From: Pyrrhoderma lamaoense
Taxonomy: Eukaryota > Basidiomycota > Agaricomycetes > Hymenochaetales > Hymenochaetaceae
Assembly (NCBI GenBank): GCA_002794735.1
Contig: NBAZ01000031.1
Coordinates: 62,001-126,000, forward strand
Direction of reading: 5' to 3'
Length of the DNA: 64,000 nt
In this document: positions 1 through 11,557 of the stretch, piece after piece
How positions within the stretch are numbered: position 1 is the first letter of the stretch
How the letters are laid out: the number at the start of each line of letters is the position of its first letter
Notes under the pieces: generated by a model
Database searches by the model: none
Seen by the model: the letters and a program-made list of their open reading frames with translations, nothing else
What the model was told of the DNA's origin: nothing
Made by a program: the position numbers and the translations under genes

Positions 1-143
1 TTGCAAGAAACTGTACTTGCTTGTTCATGACCGACTTTACGCTCAATAAACTCAACCCCTTTGTCAAGCATGTCCCCGTTGGAGGTTGAAGTCGAGTTAT
101 AACCAGTGTCGGTAGAGGTCTGATTATTCGTGAAGGCGTTCAT
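1..143 (-). CDS. Small hypothetical protein, N-terminal part only (runs off the left edge)
   Basis: An ATG on the minus strand at 143 opens a frame that is still open at position 1. It gives an Asn/Ser/Thr-rich start of about 24 residues, then DKGVEFIERKVGHEQ and STVSC. This charged, hydrophilic layout (flexible polar N-terminus, then DKGVxFxExKxGHEQ) resembles short fungal proteins of unknown, possibly stress-related, function; that resemblance is from memory and unverified. No signal peptide or membrane segment is visible. The frame is short, so it is supported by composition and by the start context, not by length. The rest of the gene lies outside the window. Confidence 0.5.
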   Translation of the reverse strand, partial: MNAFTNNQTSTDTGYNSTSTSNGDMLDKGVEFIERKVGHEQASTVSC

Positions 144-640
144 GATTGAATAGATTGAATAAGAATATTATGAGGTTCAGCAAGTACTCAAAGGTGTTGT
201 TTGTCTTGAGCTCCTGTCGGTAATCTCTAACATTTTATAACCAGTATTGGTTATGACGTATCACTGTGTCTTTCTCATAGTTTTAGACTTTGGTTGGCGC
301 CAATGTGGTATAAACGCAGAACACTACGTAAAGTGATGTCCCACCAATATGCAGCACCACATTGGTGACCTCATGCAATTTCTCACCCCAATTGCTATTA
401 TGTTTTGAAATATGGTACATGTTAAATTGTCTAACTAAGACTCCGTATACATATACAAGCTACAAACAAATTAGGTAGTATACAACAAGAAATCGCTCGA
501 ATCAATAATAGTCACCTAGATAGCACAGCTTAGGATAAATTGTCGTAGATATTATCAGTATGTAAACCAGAAAGAAAAGGTGCCTGAGAGAATCGAAATT
601 AACTGAAACCCATTATAGATCTTTTTCTATTTAAAGCGAA
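144..640. other. Intergenic: promoter of the small gene and 3' flank of chk1
   Basis: AT-rich sequence with no coding frame I can support on either strand. It should hold the upstream region of the minus-strand gene at the left edge and the 3' untranslated end of the chk1 gene. No convincing TATA box was picked out. Confidence 0.5.
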
Positions 641-2722
<2,082 letters not shown>

Positions 2723-3066
2723 CCCGCCAGAATGAAAGTAATTGAGCGTGTTGATGTGGTACTTGAAGTTAACAGACCAAATCCCAAGAGTCGCGTTGGA
2801 AGGCTTAGACGCGCTTGTCACAATTGTGACTTTCTAAATGAGGAACGTTTGCCTTTGAAATTTGTAACTTGAATCTGATATGATAAAAGCACGTGAGCAT
2901 TAGAGAAGTTATAAGCCCAACTATTCTATTTCCCTAAGTAATAAACAGTTATTATGGTACATTTCTCAGCGCAAAAGAAGCGTAGAAAGAGAAGGAAGAA
3001 GAAAGAATATCAAATAAAGCCAAGGCGTAGTATAATTTATCTCATGTAATGTAGAAAAAGGGGTAT
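2723..3066. other. Intergenic: chk1 promoter and 3' flank of the BEM46-like gene
   Basis: No supported coding frame. Both neighbours are on the minus strand, so this should combine the 3' untranslated end of the hydrolase gene with the chk1 promoter. A purine-rich AAGAAG stretch lies near 2975-3010. Confidence 0.5.
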
Positions 3067-4460
3067 CTAACAGTACCGATCAACAAAGTCCGCAATATCA
3101 TTCCAGTATCCACGCTGGATGCATGTATCATCTACATATGAGCCATAACAAGTCAAAATAAGATGAGACACAAGAAAGTCAGGAATAGCTTACTATGTGC
3201 ACCGTCTCTAAATTCGGCAAGCCACCGGGGCGACGTGGTCGATTCACGTCCCCACCTCTAATAAGACGCTCCAACTCAATCATATGGGCTCGCGGAACTA
3301 CCTCATCCTTAGTACCACTCATCATTAATATGGGCGTTTGTTGAGGTATAAGCGATACTTTCGATGCCGAGTCCCATTTCTGATGGCAAAGGAATGCAAC
3401 TCGAGCGAGCATCGGCATTGCTGTAGGGATAAGTCGAGGTAAAGACAGGAATGTATTCTCCAGGATAAGAGCATGTATCTATGCAGACGTGCGATTTCAT
3501 GATGAGTATGTTGAATATGCATGAATACAGGATGTTTATGAGATTTCGAAGTTGACGTACGACTGAAGGGTTTCGAGAAGCTAGGTCAATAGCCACGGCC
3601 CCGCCGATGGATTGACCATATAATACCTAGAGGAAAAGGTCTGAGCGGGAGCCGAGAAGCAGCCGAAACGGAAAAAAAAACGTACAATGTTCGTTTGTGA
3701 GAATATTGGATGAGAAGTAAGAAAGTCAAGAGCAGTCTGGGAATCCATCTGGATACCTAGAGAGAGGTCAGTTACAAGGATATTTTGCGGGTACAAATTA
3801 TAAAGTCTAGATATGCTACCTTAGGGCAGCAGAGACAAAGTGGGACATATAGTACCTTTTTCAGATGGCGAGCCTTCGGATAACCCGTAACTGGTGGCAT
3901 AAGTCAGTATAACAGCAACAGAGAGGAAGGGGTGAGCGTATGTCAACATACCCTCGATAAGATAACATCAATACATTACATCTCAATTCCATGTAGAACA
4001 TTTTGGCAAGAGGTATACGATGTCCGAGGTTACCACCATTACCATGGAACATCATGATAGTAGGCCGAGTTGCGGCATACTGGAACCATAACAATATTAG
4101 AACTTATGGATATGTAGATAGGGGACAGGACATACGTCTTCATCTGACATGTTCTTATCGCCAGTGCCCTGGTGCACAACCGCATCATCCTGCGCAAGGT
4201 CCTTGCGTTGCATTAGCAAGTAGGCCCGAACCTTCACATGGTCGGGAGTGTCAAGTATGAGCTCTTCATAAGGTAACCCATAATCCGAGGGCACAGAAAC
4301 ATCTAAATTTACCCAACGGAGCGTTCAAATTTATATCTTGATGAGGCTTCCCATTAAATTACATTTAAACGTACCTGTTCGTGATCCGGGTGGAAATGCG
4401 GAGGGGTATATAAGGTAATTTTGGCCATAATACAATAAACAGAAACCTTGATGGAACATT
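3067..4460 (-). CDS. BEM46/ABHD13-type alpha/beta hydrolase
   Basis: Membrane-linked serine hydrolase-like protein of the BEM46 family; its substrate is unknown. Joined exons give, in order: YYGQNYLIYPSAFPPGSRT (the family's conserved entry segment), DYGLPYEELILDTPDHVKVR, TIMMFHGNGGNLGHRIPLA (oxyanion-hole HGNGG), VLMLSYRGYGLSEGSPSEKG, the nucleophile elbow YGQSIGGAVAIDLA with the catalytic Ser, the Asp strand PILMMSGTKDEVVP, and a C-terminal DTCIQRGYWNDIADFVDRYC ending at 3067-3069. The family's catalytic His should lie near TVHI, just before the last intron. I chose the ATG at 4460 because it is in frame with YYGQNYLIYP and has an upstream stop. That gives a very short N-terminus without the usual complete membrane anchor, so an upstream first exon between 4461 and 4700 is possible. 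Confidence 0.83.
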
Positions 4461-5226
4461 ACAAACAATGACGAATGTTAATGTCTTCTAGTAGTAGACC
4501 AAAACTACCATGGAGTGTGTAGCGGAAAACAGCTGAAATATACGTACTGAGAGTTGAAATACCAAGCACCGAAGCGAGTGTGCCCTACCAAAAGTTCCAG
4601 GGGAAGGAGTTGCCAGATTAGCCGAATGGCAGGCTGAAAGGCAACGACGCGCTTACTTTGGCAACAGATTCAAAAGACGGTAGATAACCTGACATCCAGC
4701 GAAGATGAATAGAACTTAGAGAAGGCAAGCTTATAAAGCCTGATGCGAAAAATTTTAAAGTAAAAGTGCTGTCTTGTGAGTTGAACGCCGACGTCTTGAT
4801 GTTCGCTCAAAAGGGCTGCGGAACTTCCTGTGCAATAGCCGGTGTATCGAAATTGGTCATAGATCACAGGTCCAGCTTGCCTTGATACCAGTATTCATTA
4901 TGAAAAAATTCTGATTTATCTCACAACAAATAACTTGGCCTGAGAAGTCTTGGTAGAAACGTCGCCATTATAGCTGTATTGATATTAGAGTATGCATCCC
5001 ACATGGACTACTACAGGTATATATATAATGAAACAAAAGTAACAGTTGTTAAAAAAGCGTCCAATAAAAAATAGTCCCAAATCGTGCGCAAACAGCCAGG
5101 AAAACACGTTACAACACTTTTACAACGGGTATGAACAGAACAACAATACAATAGCCCCTCGGCTTTCAAGAAAGTACCTATCAATGACATAGGGAGACAC
5201 TTGAGGCGCATCAAGTTATCATGTTT
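4461..5226. other. Intergenic: upstream of the BEM46-like gene and 3' flank of calcineurin
   Basis: No independent gene supported. It may contain a missed first exon of the hydrolase (short open stretches on the minus strand at 4550-4660), but no splice pair gave a clearly better N-terminus. The right end should be the calcineurin 3' untranslated region. Confidence 0.4.
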
Positions 5227-7879
5227 TCACGCAGTGCCATATCTTCTCAATCCACTTGGCCTATTTGCAGGTGCGGATCGGGGTCGTGCAAAACTATCAG
5301 CAATCTCCTTCCAATCTCCAACATCATCATTGCTCAGTGTCCTATGCAACCTTCTCTCGATATTATTATCTTCAGTACTCAACCGAGTCGACGGCGCCTG
5401 GATATTATAAGTGGAAGATTCTTCCTCACGTACGAAGTCAGGCATCCTTTCATTCGAAAGATCCGACCGGCGTCTATGTAAAGTGAAGAATATAGGCGGT
5501 AAGCAGGCTACTAAGTCTTCTGATATTAAATATTGAGAAGGGATATTTCACTTACGCATCATCGAAGTTACGAATCGTCCGCCTTATCTGATTTCCTCTG
5601 ACACCTAGAGCATCATCAACATCTCTTCGCGCTCGTAGTGCAGCCATGCCAGACGCTTCAACGGTAGCATTCTCAATCTCAGATGCCATTTCGGCCTCCT
5701 CTCTGTACAGAATAATAGTTAGGAGAATTAATCGGAAACAAGTAATCTCAATAATGAGTACTGACCGAAGAACTTTGAATATCATCTGCATCTTCCCTAC
5801 GGCAAGAATCTTGTTCCTCAATGCCGCACGGCGTTGCTCAGCTACTGCATCTGAGTCTACAGACTCCGCAATCACAGTCATCCTTTCTTCCTCATCTGAA
5901 GATGTCTCTTCCAACTCTTCGGTGGAACATACTTGCAATACACCTAGCAACATCTGAACAACTTTACTTCAGTCAGTAAAGGGAGGTCTTTCACAAGAAT
6001 GCATGCATTGATACAAACATACTTTTGTCTCCAACAAAGGGTAAACTCCAGGTAAAGGCATCCATGAAGTTCGGTAACCAGTACGGATGATGGGTAAAAT
6101 TATACTGCCTTATTGTGATGTTTTTGTTCACATATTTCAGCACTGCGCCCCGATTGTGATAGATATCACAATAATTTGGCGCGGAGAATATTGTGATCAC
6201 GGAAGGGAACTTCTTGGACTGAGTTTTTTTATACATTTTAAACCTATGAAGATATTAAGAGCAAAACGCGTTATATAACAATGTAAATACTGACCCTTGT
6301 TGCTGTACTTCGTGCCCTCGAATTATACCAGGAACGAATTCCTGGCTAGAAAAGCACCTACAGCTTCATAACTATTCGAGCGAATAATAAGGACTCAATT
6401 TTTGCAACATCAAATCTGAATCAAGATTGGCTTACGAGTATAGGAATGAACATCCACGAGCTGGGTTATGTGAGAATGTAGGGCTGATATTTCCTGAGGG
6501 ATCTCGTTCAGGACGAGTATCGAAATCTGGGAGAGGGTCGGCCCATAATAAATCACATAGTAGACCATGCGAGGGAGGTTCCATAAAGCGATTTATCTTG
6601 AAAAAAGACAAAAAAATTAGTGTAAATAGTAAAATAGATAGGTATTCGAACGTACCCTTTGGATATCGTCCACAGTTGATAGTTCCGGAGAAATGCCACC
6701 ATGTACACAGAAGAAACGTTTATCAAGGACGGCAGCAAGAGGTAGAGCATTAAAAGAGTCAATGCTTGCGGCATAGATCTCCTCGTTGTATTTTCGTTGA
6801 CCTAACAAGATAGCCTTAGGGGCGTGACCTCAAAGCAGATAGCTTTACTCACATTCACGATGAAATGTAAAATAGGTGGTGAGGTGAGCACATTCATGAT
6901 TACCTCGTAGCAGATGTATGCGGTCTGGATATCGTAGCTTGTATGTGTATAGTAGAAGTAGGCACTGCGACGTTATGCAAGATTTCAGTAAAATAAAACT
7001 TCTTATTGCTTAAGTATGTTGATCTTGGGACAATACCTACCTCTATCCCGAAGGATCCTCTGTCAATATAATCTCCAAGAAATAGATATGAATTATTTGC
7101 AACATCTCCGCCAATTTCGAATATCTTCATTAAGTCATACTATAGGAAGAGGATGGGTTGGTAAATCATACTGTCTACAACATAATTAGTATAGAAAAAG
7201 TACGTACGTACTGTCCGTGTATATCACCACACACTAAAGAGTTAATACGAAGATAAATACTACAGTAACAGCAAAATAGGTAAAAGAAAGAATTGTGTTG
7301 AACTCCGGCTCCCGGACAAGTTAGAGTTTACACTCTCCGATATAGTTCCGACGGCGGGGTCAGTTTGGAAGAAAATATAGAATCCATTAGCACCGCCTAG
7401 TCTCGCGGGTATGGCCAAGAGCATCAAAGGGGGTGACGAGCGCAATTTGCTCATTGAGATAATTCATATAAGGACTCACCAGTTATTGGACCTTCGATAG
7501 ACAGCAGGTTTGGTTCCTGGGCAAGCACTTCTCTAGTAGCCCGCAATATGTACAACGCTTGTTCATCTGTCAACCTCCCCTCTCTCAACAAATGGTCTTT
7601 GAGGAACTCTGGGTTTGGTATCCTTGAATTACCGTCCATAAAGAATAAGTCCTCGTCATGTGGCTTACGCCATGCAGGCTCAGGAACCTTTACAATGATT
7701 AAGTAGTCAACGAAGAAAGGCAATAGAGTTGAACATACCTCGGGGACTTGTCTTGTCTTGCATCTTGCAGAAAGCGTTGGGTCTACTTTCTGAGAATAAG
7801 TACGTTCAAGCCCAGGTTTGTTTTTGTCTTTTATTTGCGACAACGCGCTTCGAAGATATGCTTGCTTTCCTGAGTCCAT
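5227..7879 (-). CDS. cnaA: Calcineurin catalytic subunit A (protein phosphatase 2B), one apparent frame break
   Basis: Ca2+/calmodulin-activated Ser/Thr phosphatase; cytosolic, with roles in stress and cell-wall signalling. About ten exons read from [15 protein letters not shown] at 7879. They include the family marker [15 protein letters not shown], then the phosphoesterase motifs [22 protein letters not shown] and [11 protein letters not shown], then [44 protein letters not shown], and the calcineurin-B-binding region [23 protein letters not shown]. The Ser-rich, acidic C-terminal region ends [11 protein letters not shown] at 5227. Catalytic metal and phosphate ligands (GDxHG, GDxxDRG, GNHE, H in SxPNY region) are intact. 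Just after FLARNSFL, near 6326-6331, the frame breaks by one base; restoring it gives [11 protein letters not shown] leading correctly into the next exon. The family Cys in AVCAFL is Gly here. Identity is very secure. Confidence 0.92.
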
Positions 7880-8708
7880 GAGTATGTGGAGGAATAGTAC
7901 AAAGGAGAGGTTAGTAGTTATTGACGCTCGTTCGGCGCGTCAGATTCAGCCCACGCCTAAGCGCGGTCAGAGAAGACACGATCAACTTTGTCCTCAAACT
8001 ATCATCATCAGCACCACCCCTAGCTCCTGACGGGTCATCTGCTTCGGATCTATGTCTAGGATTAGAATCCATACCTACACTAAACATCACTTTTAGCTTG
8101 TGGGAAAGGTTGCTAAAACCGTCAGCTATCTAAATATGGTGGACTGAACGATTGCTTAGAGAGTCTTCATCTAGTCTACCTCTTTGTAAACACTCTCCTA
8201 CAAAATCTATTGTAACCGTTCTCTATCTCATGAACGTCGTTCAGAATCAACGTTCTACACTAGAAGTCTAGAAAAATAGGATAAACACTATGTTTATGTT
8301 GTGCATGTACATCATTGATTGGTTTCATGACAATGTATGCACTCTACCAAAAAGAGTTATCTGACGAAATCTGTGCCTTGCTTGTCTCAAAGCAACGGAG
8401 CGGTAAAATGACCGCCTTACGAGAAAATTGCCTCGTTGATATTGAAAGACGCGACCAAATGGAAAACATACAAAATTTCTTCTGCTCTCAAGCGATGTTC
8501 GCTAGGATAATACTCCACTATCAACTTATAAGCTGCCGATACTTCCGAGCCCGGCTTCATGAAAAGACAGATATAAAAGCAGACTTCTTCAGCTTTTCTT
8601 CCGTTTCTTTCAATAATCTTCCCTAGGTTTTTTTCTTATTCAATTCACTGCCAACAACTCGACCTTACCATTCCATTCGTTTAAAACCAACTTTATCCAC
8701 TACTCATA
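7880..8708. other. Divergent intergenic region between calcineurin and the secreted-protein gene
   Basis: The two flanking genes are transcribed away from each other, so this stretch should hold both promoters. It contains short open frames (for example 8315-8626 plus) with no recognisable composition or homology, which I do not call as genes. Confidence 0.5.
8572..8578 (+). promoter_or_regulatory. TATA box of the secreted-protein gene
   Basis: TATAAAA lies 137 bases upstream of the ATG at 8709, followed by a CT-rich leader (TTCAGCTTTTCTTCCG and onward), a common arrangement in strongly expressed fungal genes. Confidence 0.55.
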
Positions 8709-9541
8709 ATGTTGTCCTTCAATGTCTTCACTCTTGCCGTAGCAGCGGTCCTTCCATTTGTAGCTGCTGCTCCTCTTACCGGGGTTGACCTCAACGCTAG
8801 TGCAAAGGCTCGTGTTGGATTAAAGCCCGTTGCCGTTGATGTGAATGCAGATGCAAATGTCTCGGTTGCAGCTCGCTACGTAGCACTCGGTGCAGATGTT
8901 GACGCAAAAGCCAAGCTTTCAGCTCGGGATGTAACAAGTGTTGCTTCCATCCTTGTCGATCTTCAAGCTGACCTTAGCACTGAAGTTTGCGAACTCCGTA
9001 TGTTCCTGAGATTAACAGTACATAATGTGCAGTGACTAATGAATACTTTACGTAGACCACTTCACTGCAAAGAATGCAACTTCTGAGAACTTGACTGTAG
9101 TTCTTAAGGGTGTAGTTTCTGTTATAAACACCGCGGTCACAGACCTCAAAGCACTGAAGGGAAAACCAACTGCGACTATCATGGCCTCTCTTGATGGAAC
9201 AGCTACCATCACTGTCTCCGAGGTCGCTCAACTTCTTGCTAATGTCATTACTGTAAGTCACAGAATTTCCTAGAGCTTATTACTATATCATCTTAACGTA
9301 AACTCCGCAGACCCTTATCCTCGGCCTCAAGGTTGTTATATCCGTCATTGCGGATGTCAAAGTCCTTGTCCAAGTTGTCTCTAATGTTGCACTTGGCAGC
9401 TGCCTCTGCAACTTGATCAATGCTGTTATTGCTCTCGTTAGCGGATTAATCGCTGCTCTTGCACCCCTCCTTTCTTCAGTAGCTTCCATCCTCACCACTC
9501 TTGGTCTTAACGTTGTTGGCACCCTCCTTACTATCCTCTGA
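8709..9541 (+). CDS. Small secreted Ala/Val-rich protein, function unknown
   Basis: Three exons join cleanly: 8709-8997, 9056-9252 and 9311-9541 (717 nt, 238 residues). The N-terminus has a secretory signal (hydrophobic run FNVFTLAVAAVLPFVAAAP) with likely cleavage around residues 18-20. The mature N-terminal part is rich in Ala, Val and Asp with a repeating VD.NADA pattern. The middle holds one Cys (TEVCEL). The C-terminal third is strongly hydrophobic (LILGLKVVISVIADVKV ... LIAALAPLLSSVASILTTL) with a CLC motif. This could be a membrane-active, surface-binding or self-associating wall protein. I do not recognise a named family. A TATA box and pyrimidine leader upstream suggest strong expression. 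Confidence 0.82.
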
Positions 9542-10060
9542 TTAACCTTTGGACTATGAATCCATACTATTTTGGTGTTTAGCATGCAATATTTCTTTGG
9601 GTCTTCATAGTTGTATGCATTGGTTATGAAACCAGCTTTGTAATGGATAATGGAATAAATACCCCGTCTATACGTCTGAAATAAGTTTTTGCTTTCCCCC
9701 CAAACTACAAGATTTGTCTACCATGTAACTAATCCATTGTACTTCTGGAGTTTTCGTTGGAAGAAAGAATACTGCTTGAAAGACTTTTAAGCGTCTTCTT
9801 TTAAGGTGGTGACATTCTGTAATGTGACAACGTTTAGTATGATCTTGAATTTAATTATGACGTTACAAAATGTCACAATTACTATGCTTAAAAGTTGTAT
9901 CGTTTTTTTAACTTTGTACAAGTTGTGATGCTAGAAATTATAAATAGATTGCTTACCGATTTAATAAGCGCAACTACCAATTACATACGCGTGATAATTA
10001 TAGGTGGTAATCGTGAACTGCAATCAGTGTGCACAAGACTTTGAACTATATCCATCAACA
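9542..10060. other. Intergenic region with a short inverted repeat
   Basis: 3' flank of the secreted-protein gene and promoter of the E2 gene. No coding frame supported. It holds the imperfect inverted repeat listed separately. Confidence 0.5.
9783..9895. repeat. Imperfect inverted repeat, possible MITE relic or hairpin
   Basis: The left arm contains ACTTTTAAGC (from 9783) and GTGACATTCTGTAA (9809-9822). The right arm contains TTACAAAATGTCAC (9863-9876) and GCTTAAAAGT (9886-9895), complementary in mirrored order with one mismatch in the longer block. The spacing between the blocks differs in the two arms. It could be a small foldback transposon relic or a hairpin in the 3' flank. Confidence 0.5.
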
Positions 10061-11102
10061 ATGGCACTGCCAAAGGTATAGTATATATTCACAGTTGTTC
10101 TGCACTTGACGTGGCTTATAATCTTCTTGTACAACTGCGCAGAGAATTATTAAAGTGAGTTTATTGCAGTAAAGCTGGTCAAAGGGTCCGTGTATGCTGA
10201 TCGTGATCTTATTTACTTGGGTTCCCTTATTGTGTGTGAACAACTTAACTATGGTTTCAAATCTACGTTGGAATCTACGTCTGTCATACTGCCGAACATG
10301 GCGATGATCTATAGGAGACAGAACGCCTACAAAGTGACCCAGCACCTGGGATCACCGCTGCCCCACATGAAGACAACCTTCGTTACTTCGACGTGACGAT
10401 TCAAGGGCCTGAAGGCAGTCCATTCGAAGGTTCGTCACTTCCACTTGATATCTCTCAGATATATGTCTCGGGCGAGTGTCCACGTTTTTGGCTTCTGTTC
10501 TTTATGCATGGAGTGAAGCAAATGTTGAATGTGATTACATTTCACGAATGTGCCAGTTACTAACGTCTGCGACTTCAGGGGGTGTATTCAAGCTAGAGCT
10601 GTTTTTGCCTGAAGAATATCCAATGGCGCCTCCTAAAGTTCGCTTCCTAACAAAGGTCTATCACCCAAATATAGGTGTGTGACTCTGCTTTTTTTATATT
10701 GTGTAATTTGTGAATCTAAACCCCAGTTCTAAACATACAGATAAGCTTGGCCGCATCTGTCTAGATATTTTGAAAGGTGAAGCGCGCTAATCGTGTGAAG
10801 GTAGTTGACTTGTAAGATATAATAACTAAAGGACCCCTTTATTTAGATAAATGGTCACCAGCGCTACAAATCCGAACTGTGCTACTTTCAGTACAAGCAT
10901 TGCTATTTGCTCCAAATCCGGATGACCCACTAGCGACCGATGTTGCGAAGCATTACAAGGTACTTGATTGTCTCACGTATCCTAATTGAGCTCGATTGAA
11001 TGCTTTTGTTAACAATGAAAAATGATAAACATTAAACAGGAGGATCCAGAAGGCGCGAGAGCAACAAGCAGGCAGTGGACTCTTGAGCACGCAAGCGGCT
11101 GA
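10061..11102 (+). CDS. ubc13: Ubiquitin-conjugating enzyme E2, Ubc13/UBE2N type
   Basis: Builds Lys63-linked ubiquitin chains with an Mms2-type partner, in post-replication DNA repair and signalling. Seven exons can be placed exactly: 10061-10075, 10143-10154, 10315-10429, 10579-10674, 10741-10776, 10847-10959 and 11040-11102. They total 450 nt (149 residues), the usual family size. The sequence starts MALPK then RIIK, followed by [36 protein letters not shown], the HPN motif in VYHPNIDK, the active-site Cys in [10 protein letters not shown], and [19 protein letters not shown], diagnostic of Ubc13. All junctions are GT-AG. The second exon is only 12 nt. No lesion is seen. Confidence 0.94.
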
Positions 11103-11557
11103 TAAATCTCTGACTCTGACTCTGACAGACACATGCACATTTACCCTACTCTTCATGGTGACTTGCCTTCCTTTACGATTTTCTTATTTAGACTTGTTCG
11201 GCTGTTTGTGTATATGAAAATATATGTACTCACGAAGCAGCATGTACATGTATTTGTTGAGAATCAGAATTACCTCAAGATGAACAATAAAATGGATAAA
11301 AAGAATTCGCTTTTTTTATGTCTGAGATCGCTTGCCTTGCATGGGGGTTTGGGTAAAAGATGAGATATAAGACGTGCCCATTGAAGAGTGAGGACTCTTA
11401 GACCCGGCAAGGGCCGCCGGGTCGTTAAGTATAGAAAAGCCACACTGCATGGGGTTCAGCCTGAGACCCATCATCTGCCATCTGCCCACGACCAACACCC
11501 ACCGCATCCTTCGAGCCTTTCTCTGTCTCTCTATCCAGGCCCGGGCTTGAGGGGTCG
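11103..11557. other. Intergenic: ubc13 3' flank and RING-gene promoter
   Basis: No gene supported. The right half is CT-rich (CCTTTCTCTGTCTCTCTATCC just before the start codon), a typical fungal leader composition. Confidence 0.5.

Noticed and set aside
4670..4867. 65-codon minus-strand frame upstream of the hydrolase
   Set aside because: No family resemblance and could not be spliced into the BEM46-like gene.
8315..8626. 103-codon open frame before the secreted-protein gene
   Set aside because: It overlaps the TATA box and leader of that gene and has no recognisable composition or motif.
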